Shown here: in pieces, positions 24,672 to 33,014 of the stretch
Position numbering within the stretch: position 1 is the stretch's first letter
Layout: each line of letters opens with the position of its first letter
Assembly (NCBI RefSeq): GCF_029893805.1
Contig: NZ_JARXYP010000002.1
Coordinates: 8,618,001 to 8,682,000 of the forward strand
Reading direction: 5' to 3'
Length of the DNA stretch: 64,000 nt
From: Streptomyces sp. SAI-135
Lineage (GTDB): Bacteria > Actinomycetota > Actinomycetes > Streptomycetales > Streptomycetaceae
The notes under the pieces: generated by a model
The model's input: only the letters and a program-made list of their open reading frames with translations
The model's database searches: none
What the model was told of the DNA's origin: nothing
Translations under genes and position numbers: made by a program

Positions 24672-25627
24672 CTGCCGGCGCACCCTCACCGCCGGGCGCC
24701 CGACTGGCCGCCGTACTGCAGCAGTTGAGGCGGCGAACCGGACTGAGCCTCGCACAGCTCGCGAACGCGAGCACCTACAGCAAGTCGTCCTGGGAGCGGT
24801 ACCTGAACGGCAAGAGCCTGCCACCGCGCAGCGCGGTCAAGGAGCTGTGCCGCCTCGCCGACGAACCCGCAGACCATGCGCTGGCACTCCTGGACATCGC
24901 CCGCACGGAGCGGACGGAGGACAGCGGGCCCGCACGGGGGACACCGGTCCGGCAGCGCAGGGCCCCCGACGCGGGCGTACGGGGCGCGGGCACGGTCACC
25001 GTCGCGACCGACAGTGCCGTCGGCGAGACGGCTGCGGCACACACCGTTCCGGCCGGCGCCCTCCCGACCGCTCCCGGCCCGAGCGGCACCGACGGCGTGG
25101 ACACATCCGCCGGCCACCACCGGCACGTGAACGTCGCCGCCGCCCTCCTGTCGGCCTGCGCTGTCGTGCTCGGCGCGCTCGTCCTCACCCACCTTCCCCC
25201 GACGCACCGCGAGGAGGCGGCGCCGCCCGCGCCTTCCCCGGTCACCGGAGCCCTCTGCCGGCACACGGCCTGTCAGGACAAGGACCCGATTGCGATGCGG
25301 TGCGGTGCGGAGCCGTTGACCCTCGCCGAACACGAGACCGCTTCCGGCGCCTGGGTCCAGATCCGCTACAGCCAGGAGTGCGGGGCCAGTTGGGCCCGCA
25401 TGTGGGGAACGGTCATCAGGGACCGGGTCGAGTTGCGCGTCGGAGGCCGACATGGCTCTCGCCACAGCGCCCGGGTCACCACCCGCCACGAGGCGGAGAC
25501 CTACGTGCACACCCTCATGAGCGTGGTCGGCCCCGGGACGCCCGTGCGGGCCTGCTTCAGCCCCGCGGGCGGCGGCCACGAGGAATGCTTCGAGGCCCAG
25601 GTCACCGACGGGGCAGCCGTACATTGA
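24668..25627 (+). CDS. Membrane-anchored HTH protein with DUF2690 domain
   Basis: Protein of 319 residues with the same plan as its neighbour: HTH (about 10-65, LSLAQLANASTYSKSSWERY), a long Ala/Thr/Pro linker, one TM helix (about 155-175), and an extracytoplasmic DUF2690 domain from Cys197 (LCRHTACQDKDP, RCG, IRYSQECGASWARMWG). DUF2690 has no settled function. The ATG overlaps the stop of the preceding gene, so the two sensors are probably made together and may dimerise. The HTHs of the pair share SKSSWERYLxGxSLP-like sequence, suggesting duplication and a change of outer domain. Confidence 0.82.
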   Translation: MTAGAPSPPGARLAAVLQQLRRRTGLSLAQLANASTYSKSSWERYLNGKSLPPRSAVKELCRLADEPADHALALLDIARTERTEDSGPARGTPVRQRRAPDAGVRGAGTVTVATDSAVGETAAAHTVPAGALPTAPGPSGTDGVDTSAGHHRHVNVAAALLSACAVVLGALVLTHLPPTHREEAAPPAPSPVTGALCRHTACQDKDPIAMRCGAEPLTLAEHETASGAWVQIRYSQECGASWARMWGTVIRDRVELRVGGRHGSRHSARVTTRHEAETYVHTLMSVVGPGTPVRACFSPAGGGHEECFEAQVTDGAAVH

Positions 25628-25663
25628 CGCACGAGATCGCCAGTGGATGCACAGGGGCTTGAC

Positions 25664-26287
25664 ATGACCGGCAGGGCCACCCGTTACCTCTATCTCGTCC
25701 GGCACGGCGAGGCATCACCGGACGAGAGCGGGCTGACGGAGGTCGGCCGGCGCCAGGCCGCACTGCTGGGCCAACGCCTCCGGGACGTCCCCTTCGCAGC
25801 TGTGCACCACGGTCCCCTGCCGCGGGCGGAGCAGACCGCACGCCTGATCGGCGACCAGCTGAAGGACGTCCCTGTGCACGCCTCGGAAGCCGCCGGTGAC
25901 TACGTGCCCCACCTGCCGGGACGGGACGAACTCCCGGCCGAGTCAGCGGACTTCTACCTCCGCTTCCTCTCCGGTGCCACCGACGAGGAACGGAAGCACG
26001 GACCCGCGCTGGCCCGTCAGGCGCTGGATCTGTTCACCGGGGCGGTGGACGGTGAAGAGGACCGGCACGAACTTGTCGTCACCCACAACTTCCTGGTCGC
26101 CTGGGCCGTCCGGGACGCCATGCATGCGCCGAAGTGGCGTTGGCTCGGTCTCAACTTCTGCAACGCGGCACTCACGGTCATCCGCTACTCGCCCGGCCGC
26201 CCCGCCTCCGTCCTCGTCTCCAACGACATGCGGCATCTCCCGGCCGAGCTGCGCTGGACGGGCTTTCCCCCCGAACTGCGGATCTGA
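25664..26287 (+). CDS. Histidine phosphatase family protein
   Basis: Phosphoglycerate-mutase-like phosphatase of 207 residues. The phosphohistidine motif LVRHGEAS is near the N-terminus, the catalytic acid region is at GPLPRAEQTARLIG, and the second histidine is in LVVTHNFLVAW. The ATG at 25664 follows AGGGG; a GTG seven codons earlier is possible. It starts 36 bases after the DUF2690 protein, so it may be the last gene of that operon. Substrate unknown. Confidence 0.87.
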   Translation: MTGRATRYLYLVRHGEASPDESGLTEVGRRQAALLGQRLRDVPFAAVHHGPLPRAEQTARLIGDQLKDVPVHASEAAGDYVPHLPGRDELPAESADFYLRFLSGATDEERKHGPALARQALDLFTGAVDGEEDRHELVVTHNFLVAWAVRDAMHAPKWRWLGLNFCNAALTVIRYSPGRPASVLVSNDMRHLPAELRWTGFPPELRI

Positions 26288-26388
26288 AGGCGCCCCCAAC
26301 CGGACACGACGGCGACCCAGGGAGGGGGAACCCAGCCGTGTCTGTTCGCGGTGCGTGAGCCCTGTCTCATCTGGGCGGCACCCCTTGG

Positions 26389-26408
26389 CTATGCAACGAG
26401 TTGCATAG
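26389..26408. promoter_or_regulatory. Perfect palindrome upstream of padR
   Basis: CTATGCAAC-GA-GTTGCATAG, a perfect 9-base inverted repeat ending 12 bases before the padR start. Length, composition (ATGCAA core) and position match known PadR operators, so autoregulation and control of the downstream acyl-CoA dehydrogenase gene are likely. Confidence 0.8.
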
Positions 26409-26420
26409 CAGGATCGCGGC

Positions 26421-26987
26421 ATGGCGCTCGAGCACGCGATCCTCGTCTCCCTGCTGGAGAAACCGGGCTCCGGGTATGAGCTGGCCCGGCGGTTCGAACG
26501 GTCCATCGGATACTTCTGGACCGCCACCCACCAGCAGATCTACCGCGTCCTTCGGCGCATGGAGAACGACGGCCTGCTCGCGGTCCGTGAGCTGCCGCAG
26601 CAGGGCCGACCGGACAAGAAGGAGTACTCCGTCACGGGCCCGGGCCGTGCCGCCCTCTCACAGTGGCTGCACGAGTCGATCGAACCCGAGAGCCTGCGGC
26701 ACGACCTCGCCGTGAAGATCCGGGGCGCGGCCTTCGACGACCCGTCCCAGCTCGTTCGCGAGGTCGAGCGGCACCGTCAGGTGCACAGCGACCGGCTCGC
26801 GCACTATCTGGCCGGGGAAAAGCGCGACTTCACCGGACCCGCGGCCCCCGCCCCGCTCGACGCCGGCCAAGAGCTGCAACACGTCGTGCTGCGCGGCGGC
26901 ATCGCGTACGAGCGGATGACGATCGCCTGGCTCGACGACGTGCTCGCCACCCTCCGGCGGCTCGGTACGTCACAGCCGCACGCCTGA
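26421..26987 (+). CDS. PadR family transcriptional regulator
   Basis: PadR regulator of 188 residues. The N-terminal winged helix (about 1-85) reads ALEHAILVSLLEKPGSGYEL, QQIYRVLRRMENDGLLAVRE and KKEYSVTGPGRAAL; the C-terminal helical half (PadR C-domain) mediates dimerisation. The operator palindrome overlaps the likely promoter just upstream. The acyl-CoA dehydrogenase gene follows after 79 bases on the same strand, so the pair may be one transcript repressed by PadR. The inducer is not apparent. Confidence 0.92.
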   Translation: MALEHAILVSLLEKPGSGYELARRFERSIGYFWTATHQQIYRVLRRMENDGLLAVRELPQQGRPDKKEYSVTGPGRAALSQWLHESIEPESLRHDLAVKIRGAAFDDPSQLVREVERHRQVHSDRLAHYLAGEKRDFTGPAAPAPLDAGQELQHVVLRGGIAYERMTIAWLDDVLATLRRLGTSQPHA

Positions 26988-27066
26988 ACCGCCGGTCCGA
27001 CCACACCCGCGCTCAGCGACCTCCAGCACCGCCCCTTCACCCTCAACCCCCGGAAGGCGGACCTCC

Positions 27067-28785
27067 ATGGCCGACTCCCTCCTGTTCAACCCGCGCACGT
27101 ACGACCCCGCGCACTTCGACCCCGAGACGCGCAGGCTGCTGCGGGCCACCGTCGACTGGTTCGAGGAGCGCGGCAAGCGCCGGCTCATCGAGGACTACCG
27201 TTCCCGTGCCTGGCTGGCCGACTTCCTCGCGTTCGCGGCCAAGGAAAGGCTGTTCGCCACCTTCCTCACCCCGTCGTCCGCCGGGGAACTCGACGACCAG
27301 CGCTGGGACACGGCCCGGATCGCGGCCCTCAACGAGATCTTCGGGTTCTACGGTCTCGACTACTGGTACGCGTGGCAGGTGACCATCCTCGGTCTCGGGC
27401 CGGTGTGGCAGAGCGACAACGCCGCCGCCCGCGCCCGTGCGGCACAACTCCTGTCCCAGGGCGAGGTGTTCGCCTTCGGTCTCTCCGAGAAGACCCACGG
27501 CGCCGACATCTACTCCACCGACATGCTGCTCACCCCGGACGCCGAGGGCGGCTTCCGGGCGACGGGTTCCAAGTACTACATCGGCAACGGCAACGCGGCC
27601 GGACTCGTCTCGGTCTTCGGCCGGCGCACCGACATCGAGGGCCCGGACGGCTACGTCTTCTTCGCCGCCGACAGCCGCCACCCGGCGTACCGGCTCGTCA
27701 AGAACGTCGTCGACTCCTCCAAGTACGTCAGCGAGTTCCGCCTCGACGACTACCCCGTGGGCCCGGACGACGTCCTGCACACGGGCCGCGCTGCCTTCGA
27801 CGCGGCCCTCAACACCGTCAACGTCGGCAAGTTCAACCTCTGCACCGCGTCGATCGGCATCTGCGAGCACGCGATGTACGAGGCGGTGAGCCACGCGCAC
27901 CAGCGCATCCTGTACGGCCGCCCCGTGACCGCCTTCCCGCACGTGCGCCGGGAGCTTGCTGACGCCTACGTCCGGCTCGTCGGCATGAAGCTGTTCAGCG
28001 ACCGGGCCGTCGACTACTTCCGCTCGGCCTCCCCGGAGGACCGCCGCTATCTGCTGTTCAATCCGATGACGAAGATGAAGGTGACCACGGAAGGCGAGAA
28101 GGTCATCGACCTCATGTGGGACGTGATCGCCGCCAAGGGCTTCGAGAAGGACACCTACTTCGCACAGGCCGCCGTCGAGATCCGGGGGCTGCCCAAGCTC
28201 GAGGGCACCGTGCACGTCAACCTCGCGCTGATCCTGAAGTTCATGCGCAACCACCTCCTGAACCCGGCCGAGTTCGCGGCCGTGCCCACCCGGCTCGACG
28301 CGGCCGACGACACCTTCCTCTTCGAGCAGGGACCGGCCCGCGGCCTCGGCTCCGTGCGCTTCCACGACTGGCGTCCCGCCTACGACGCGTACGCCGGGGT
28401 GCCGAACGTCGCCCGCTTCCGCGAACAGGCCGACGCCCTGTGCGAGTTCGTCGCCACCGCGGCCCCTGACGAGGAGCAGAGCCGCGACCTCGACCTGCTG
28501 CTCGCCGTCGGCCAGTTGTTCGCGCTGGTGGTGCACGGACAGTTGATCCTGGAACAGGCCCGTCTGACCGACCTCGACGAGGACGTGCTCGACGAGCTGT
28601 TCGCCGTCCTCGTCCGCGACTTCTCCGCCTTCGCCGTCGAACTGCACGGCAAGGACTCCGCCACCGCGGACCAGCAGCGCTGGGCACTCGGTGCCGTCCG
28701 GCGGCCCGTCGTCGACGAAGCGCGTTCGGGCCGTGTCTGGCAGCGTGTCGAGGCACTGTCCGGGGCGTACGAGATGGCGCCGTGA
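27067..28785 (+). CDS. Acyl-CoA dehydrogenase family protein
   Basis: Flavoprotein of 572 residues, longer than the ~390 of standard acyl-CoA dehydrogenases. N-terminal helices (about 1-130) precede a middle domain with FAFGLSEKTHGADIYSTDM and YYIGNGNAAGLVSVFGR. Segments such as VNVGKFNLCTASIGICEHAM and EGEKVIDLMWDVIAAKGFEKD come later. The C-terminal ~100 residues are extra helices. The glutamate base usual in the family is not clearly identifiable to me, so a non-classical reaction is possible. ATG after GGAAGG. It follows padR directly. Confidence 0.82.
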   Translation: MADSLLFNPRTYDPAHFDPETRRLLRATVDWFEERGKRRLIEDYRSRAWLADFLAFAAKERLFATFLTPSSAGELDDQRWDTARIAALNEIFGFYGLDYWYAWQVTILGLGPVWQSDNAAARARAAQLLSQGEVFAFGLSEKTHGADIYSTDMLLTPDAEGGFRATGSKYYIGNGNAAGLVSVFGRRTDIEGPDGYVFFAADSRHPAYRLVKNVVDSSKYVSEFRLDDYPVGPDDVLHTGRAAFDAALNTVNVGKFNLCTASIGICEHAMYEAVSHAHQRILYGRPVTAFPHVRRELADAYVRLVGMKLFSDRAVDYFRSASPEDRRYLLFNPMTKMKVTTEGEKVIDLMWDVIAAKGFEKDTYFAQAAVEIRGLPKLEGTVHVNLALILKFMRNHLLNPAEFAAVPTRLDAADDTFLFEQGPARGLGSVRFHDWRPAYDAYAGVPNVARFREQADALCEFVATAAPDEEQSRDLDLLLAVGQLFALVVHGQLILEQARLTDLDEDVLDELFAVLVRDFSAFAVELHGKDSATADQQRWALGAVRRPVVDEARSGRVWQRVEALSGAYEMAP

Positions 28786-28890
28786 CAGCCCGCTCCACGG
28801 GGCCGTCGAGCAGCGGCGGTCGGGGCACCCGGGAGCGGTGACGCCGGTGTGAGCCGTTCCCGGGCCCCGTGTCCTCGTGGGGCTTCCGAC

Positions 28891-28986
28891 TCAGCCGAGC
28901 GGCTTCGTGGTGGCGCGCGGGGCGGCCAGAACCGGACCGTACATGCGGGCCTTGATGGCGCCGAGGGTGTCGCCGGCCTTGCTCAC
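28891..28986 (-). CDS. 31-residue ORF coupled to the carboxymuconolactone decarboxylase gene
   Basis: A GTG overlaps the upstream stop (GTGA) and opens 31 codons: VSKAGDTLGAIKARMYGPVL and then AAPRATTKPLG. It could be a real small protein by coupling, or the tail of a lost gene. No family is recognised. Evidence is limited to the overlap and plausible codon use. Confidence 0.25.
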   Translation of the reverse strand: MSKAGDTLGAIKARMYGPVLAAPRATTKPLG

Positions 28987-29534
28987 CGTCCCTCGTCGCT
29001 CCCGGCAGCAGGTGCCTCGCCGTACGGCGGCGCCGGCTCGTCCGCGGTCGTCACCTCGAAGGTGTTGAGGAAGTCGCAGATCAGTTGGTAGAAGCCGACG
29101 GTGATGACCAGATCGGCGAGCTGGTTCACCGTCAGGAACGCCAGTAGTTCCTTGCGTTCGGCCTCGTCGAGGGTGTGCCGGGCGAGCAGTCGGTCGGTCG
29201 CGGCGAGGACGGCGGCCTCGGCACCGGACAGGCCCTCGGGGGAACCGGTCGCGGCGGCGGCGATCGCCTCCTGGCCGAGTCCGACCAGACGGGCGAGGTT
29301 CTCGTGATGGTGAACCTCGTACGCGGCCTTGTAGACATGGCCGACCCGCACGATGGCCAGCTCACGCAGCGGGTCCGGCAACGAGTTCTGCCGCAGGACG
29401 GCGTCCCCCAGCGCCAGCACGCCGGGCGCCAGCGCGGGGGAGTGCATCAGCATCCGGAACACGTTGAGCGAACCGCGAGCGGTCACGTCCTCCTGCAGTT
29501 CGGCGGGCAGTGCGGAAAGGTCCGGGTACTCCAT
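28983..29534 (-). CDS. Carboxymuconolactone decarboxylase family protein
   Basis: AhpD/CMD-fold protein of 183 residues. The family pattern is seen in LPDPLRELAIVRVGHVYKAAYEVHHHENLARLVGL, where AhpD-type enzymes have a CxxC; here the position has no cysteines but a His cluster (HHHEN), as in CMD-like or uncharacterised members. The alignment continues with LLAFLTVNQLADLVITVGFY. ATG at 29534. Convergent with the acyl-CoA dehydrogenase gene. Without the cysteine pair a thiol peroxidase role is unlikely. Confidence 0.85.
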   Translation of the reverse strand: MEYPDLSALPAELQEDVTARGSLNVFRMLMHSPALAPGVLALGDAVLRQNSLPDPLRELAIVRVGHVYKAAYEVHHHENLARLVGLGQEAIAAAATGSPEGLSGAEAAVLAATDRLLARHTLDEAERKELLAFLTVNQLADLVITVGFYQLICDFLNTFEVTTADEPAPPYGEAPAAGSDEGR

Positions 29535-29647
29535 GTCGGCTCCGTTCGCTGGGCAATGGACTGCACAGGACGGGAATCCCCACGGGGCCCGGGTCGAACA
29601 CCAGGTGAGGCAAAGCGATCGCCATGCGCCGGCAGCAGGCCGGTGTA

Positions 29648-30253
29648 CTAGTAACTGTCGTATCCCGGCCTGCCGTTGGGCCGGTAGACGCCGACGACCG
29701 TGCCGTTCTTCGTCGTCGAGACGCTGACCGGCTCCAGGGCGGCGGGGATCGCTCCGTCGGCGAACAGCCGCTTGCCGGTGCCGATGATCACCGGATGGAT
29801 GGTCAGCCGGTACTCGTCGACGAGGTCGTGCCGCATCAGGGTCTGCGCGAGGTCGCCGCTGCCCACGACGTTGATGTCGCCCCCGTCCGACGTCTTCAGC
29901 GCGCGTACGGCCTCGACGGTGTCGCCCTCCAGCAGTGTGGAGTTCTGCCACTCGACGGACGTCAGAGTCCGCGAGGCCACGTACTTGTGCATGCTGTTCA
30001 TCCGGTCGGTGAACGGGTTGGCGGGATCCGCGGTCGGCCAGTACGACGCGAAGATGTCGTACGTCTTGCGGCCGAGCAGCATCGCGTCCGAAGGCTCGTA
30101 CCACTCGGCGATGGCGGCGCCGACCTCCTCGTCGCTGACCGGCTTCTGCCAGCCGCCGTGCTCGAAACCGCTCTCGGGGTCCTCGTCCGGACCGCCCGGT
30201 GCCTGCATGACCCCGTCCAGGGTCAGAAACGTGCAAACGATGATCTTGCGCAT
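29648..30253 (-). CDS. Dihydrofolate reductase (RibD C-terminal)-like protein
   Basis: Protein of 201 residues of the DHFR/RibD C-terminal fold. Typical pieces are FLTLDGVMQAPGGPDEDP, the NADPH-binding LLGRKTYDIFASYWP, and GGDINVVGSGDLAQTLMRHDLVDEYRLTIHPVIIGTGKRLF. Actinobacteria carry many such proteins, most with unknown substrates; it should not be taken as the housekeeping DHFR. ATG at 30253. Stands alone between the CMD-family gene and the small membrane protein cluster. Confidence 0.88.
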   Translation of the reverse strand: MRKIIVCTFLTLDGVMQAPGGPDEDPESGFEHGGWQKPVSDEEVGAAIAEWYEPSDAMLLGRKTYDIFASYWPTADPANPFTDRMNSMHKYVASRTLTSVEWQNSTLLEGDTVEAVRALKTSDGGDINVVGSGDLAQTLMRHDLVDEYRLTIHPVIIGTGKRLFADGAIPAALEPVSVSTTKNGTVVGVYRPNGRPGYDSY

Positions 30254-30386
30254 GGTGCGCTCCCTTCGTCGAAGGGGTAGACGGGGCGATCACCGAAAAC
30301 TCATCGCGGAAGACTCGGCGCGGAAAACTCGTCGCGGAACCCCATCGGCGACGGCGCAGCGGCGCGGAGCTGCTCCTGTCGCGTGG

Positions 30387-30653
30387 TCAGCCGGGCCACG
30401 TGCCGGTCAGCCGGCGGGTGGCGGTCGCGCCCCCGCGGTCCACGGCCGCTTTGACCCCGGCGAAGATCGCGCCCTGCAGAACGGCCGCGGTCAGGACCTC
30501 ACGCCAGGCCCGCTTCTCGTCGGTGGCGTCGGGGGCGTCCTCCTCATGCCCGAGTTTCTTCCACACCTGCTTGAACACCGCGCCGGCCACCACGCCGCTG
30601 ACGGCGCCCATGGCCATGCCGACCGGCTTGTAGGCGAGCTTGGACGCCTGCAT
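30387..30653 (-). CDS. DUF4235 small membrane protein
   Basis: Protein of 88 residues resembling DUF4235: one hydrophobic segment (GMAMGAVSGVVAGAVFKQVW), a charged loop (KKLGHEEDAPDATDEKRAW) and a second segment (AAVLQGAIFAGVKAAVDR). The ATG overlaps the preceding stop by one base (TGATG). Last of three coupled genes that in actinomycetes commonly travel together. Function unknown; a general membrane-stress role is only an inference. Confidence 0.82.
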   Translation of the reverse strand: MQASKLAYKPVGMAMGAVSGVVAGAVFKQVWKKLGHEEDAPDATDEKRAWREVLTAAVLQGAIFAGVKAAVDRGGATATRRLTGTWPG

Positions 30654-31120
30654 CAATGCCTCCTGTAGCGGCGGATGAGCAGCACCGCGATGAGCGCGCC
30701 CGCCGTGACGAGCAGCGGGGTGCTGTTGGCCCGCGCCGCGTTCATGCCCTGGCCGGCCTTGTCGCGCACGGGCGCAGGAGCCTTCTCCCGGGCGAGCTGG
30801 GAGGCATGCGCTGCCCGTTCGCGCACCTGTCCGGTAGCGGCGGCGGCCTTGTCGCGCACCGGCTGGGGGGTCCTGTCGTGCACCACGTGGGCGGCGTGCG
30901 TCGCCTTGTCCCGCAGCTGCGTCCTGACCTGGGTCGTCTTCTGCGTGACCTGCTGCCTGACGGCGGTCGTCTTCTCCTGGGCCCGGGTCTTCACATCGGC
31001 CCTGGCCGCGAGTGCCTCGACGGTCTCGCCGAGTTCCTGGCGGGTCGCCTCCACCTGTTCGCTCAGTTCCTCCGGGGAGGGAGTTCCCTCGTCGCCGGTC
31101 TTCGGCTTGTCCTTGGTCAT
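30653..31120 (-). CDS. DUF3618 domain protein
   Basis: Protein of 155 residues. The N-terminal EELSEQVEATRQELGETVEALAARADVKTRA is the DUF3618 signature. A long amphipathic, Lys/Gln/Ala-rich helical stretch of repeated segments (VRDKAAAATGQVRERAA, VRDKAGQG) follows, with one C-terminal TM helix and a basic tail. It looks like a tail-anchored apolipoprotein-like helical protein. Its ATG overlaps the preceding stop (ATGA). Middle gene of the coupled trio. Confidence 0.85.
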   Translation of the reverse strand: MTKDKPKTGDEGTPSPEELSEQVEATRQELGETVEALAARADVKTRAQEKTTAVRQQVTQKTTQVRTQLRDKATHAAHVVHDRTPQPVRDKAAAATGQVRERAAHASQLAREKAPAPVRDKAGQGMNAARANSTPLLVTAGALIAVLLIRRYRRH

Positions 31121-31536
31121 CGCTGTGCCTTCTCCTTGATCTCGGTCACATCGGCCCTGACGCTGTCCATCGTGCGTTCCGGCGTCGGAGGGGACGCCTT
31201 GCCGACCTGCTGCTTGCCCAGCGCCGCCATCACTGCGGTGACGACGGCCAGGACCCCGGTGACGATCAGGGCGGCCGCCCACACGTCCATGACGAGCGAG
31301 AGCGCCGCTATCGCGGTGGCCACCAGTGCCTGCAGGGTGAGGACACCCATCAGTCCGGCGCCGCCGAACAGGCCGCCGCCCTTGCCGAACCGCTTGCCCT
31401 TCTGGGTCATCTCAGCCTGCGCCAGCCGCATCTCGTCACGGACCAGCTGCGACAGCTGCTGGGAGGCGCGCTGCACCAGCTCGCCGACCGGTTCCTGCGC
31501 CGCGCCGCCGGTGCGGGGGGAGCCTTCTGCTGTCAT
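31117..31536 (-). CDS. Phage-holin-like (DUF1469) membrane protein
   Basis: Protein of 139 residues with an N-terminal cytosolic amphipathic helix (LVQRASQQLSQLVRDEMRLA), two TM helices (GLMGVLTLQALVATAIAALS and ALIVTGVLAVVTAVMAAL) and a charged tail. Matches the Phage_holin_3_6/YqjE (DUF1469) family, which is chromosomal and not evidence of a phage. First gene of the coupled trio with DUF3618 and DUF4235. Confidence 0.85.
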   Translation of the reverse strand: MTAEGSPRTGGAAQEPVGELVQRASQQLSQLVRDEMRLAQAEMTQKGKRFGKGGGLFGGAGLMGVLTLQALVATAIAALSLVMDVWAAALIVTGVLAVVTAVMAALGKQQVGKASPPTPERTMDSVRADVTEIKEKAQR

Positions 31537-31761
31537 GGGTGCTCACCTGTCCTTCGTCGGCGTCCGGTGGATTCGTCCTGCGATGTTCGGTGTCGGTTGG
31601 TGCGTCATGTGTCGAGGTCGAAGTGGCCCGGTGATGCGTTCGTCGTCGGCTCGACGAGCGCGATCCCTCTCGCGGTGGCTGCGCCGGCCCGGTCACACGC
31701 GGCCGGGCGGCGTCGGCGAGCAGGGGTACCGCTGTGCGGGCACTTCATGATTCAAGGCGGC

Positions 31762-32823
31762 TCATGATTCAAAGCGGCGACGGTCGTCCTCGTCCCACTT
31801 GCGGGTGTCGCGGGGCTCGACGTAGGGCTCCTGTCCGGCCGGGTGGCCGCCCGCGACGACTCGCTGTCGGTGCATCTCGGCGTCGAACTCCAGGCCGAGC
31901 AGGATCGCCAGGTTCGTGATCCACAGCCACACCAGGAAGATGATCACGCCGGCGAACGTGCCGTAGGTCTTGTTGTACGAGGCGAAGTTCGCCACGTACA
32001 GCGCGAAGGCGGCGGAGGCGATCATCCAGATGACCAGGGCCAGCAGACTGCCCGGTGTGATCCAGCGGAAGCCCCGGACCTTGGCGTTCGGCGTCGCCCA
32101 GTACAGGATCGCGATCATGATCGTCACCAGGAGCACGAGCACCGGCCACTTGGCGATCGACCACACGGTCAGGAACGTGTCCCCGAGGCCCAGCGCGGTG
32201 CCGACCTGCTGTGCCAGGCCGCCGGTGAAGACGACGATCAGGGCACTGATCACGGCCAGGACCATCAGCACCACCGTCACACCGAACCGGACCGGCAGCA
32301 CCTTCCATGCCGGACGGCCCTCGGGGATGTCGTAGACCGCGTTCGCGCTGCGGATGAACGCGGCGACGTAGCCGGAGGCCGACCACACCGCGAGCACCAG
32401 GCCCACGATCGCCATGATCGATCCGATCCCTGCCTGGCCCTGCATCTGCTTGACGGCGTTGCTCAGGACGTCGCGCGCCGCGCCCGGAGCGAGTTTCTGG
32501 ATGTTGTCGAGTACCTGCTGCGTGGCCGACCGGCCGGCGATCCCCAGCATCGAGATCAACGCCAGCAGGGCCGGGAACAGCGCCAGGATCCCGTAGTAGG
32601 TGAGCGCCGCGGCCCGGTCGGTCAGCTCGTCCCGCTTGAACTCTTTGAGGGTGCCTTTCAGCACCATCCCCCAGGAGCGTTTGGGCAGGTCAGTCGGGGT
32701 GTCCGGTGACTGCCGCTCCACCTCTTCGTCCGGTCCGACACTCCTCCCCCGCCCGGCCTCGACCTCCTGGTCCGCCGCGCTGTGCCCGCCGTGCCTTCCA
32801 TGCCGTTTCAGTGTCCGTACCAT
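31762..32823 (-). CDS. YihY/virulence factor BrkB family membrane protein
   Basis: Membrane protein of 353 residues. A ~55-residue charged cytosolic start leads to LTDRAAALTYYGILALFPAL, the YihY hallmark, and about six TM helices, ending with FLVWLWITNLAILLGLEFDAEM and a charged tail (DTRKWDEDDRR). The family was once called ribonuclease BN but is a transporter or envelope protein of unknown role. Upstream lies an AT-rich patch (32845-32890, unusual here) that probably holds the promoter. 225 bases separate it from the next gene of the membrane cluster. Confidence 0.9.
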   Translation of the reverse strand: MVRTLKRHGRHGGHSAADQEVEAGRGRSVGPDEEVERQSPDTPTDLPKRSWGMVLKGTLKEFKRDELTDRAAALTYYGILALFPALLALISMLGIAGRSATQQVLDNIQKLAPGAARDVLSNAVKQMQGQAGIGSIMAIVGLVLAVWSASGYVAAFIRSANAVYDIPEGRPAWKVLPVRFGVTVVLMVLAVISALIVVFTGGLAQQVGTALGLGDTFLTVWSIAKWPVLVLLVTIMIAILYWATPNAKVRGFRWITPGSLLALVIWMIASAAFALYVANFASYNKTYGTFAGVIIFLVWLWITNLAILLGLEFDAEMHRQRVVAGGHPAGQEPYVEPRDTRKWDEDDRRRFES

Positions 32824-33014
32824 GCCGTGCGGGTAGCCGGGGACGGTTTTCTTATACCTCGCTTAACGGACAAAATGCTTCTTTTTGAATGAGGGAGGGG
32901 CGGCCCGCGGGGGGCTCCCACTGACCCACCCGGCACCAGCAGACCGCCGGCTGCCGGTCCGGTGATCGAGCACCGTCAACTCCCTGCGCGCAACAGGAGA
33001 TTGAGGGATTCTGG

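Noticed and set aside
31117..31536. Prophage remnant suggested by the holin-like protein
   Set aside because: This DUF1469/YqjE-type family is chromosomal and sits in a conserved DUF3618/DUF4235 set; no phage genes are nearby.
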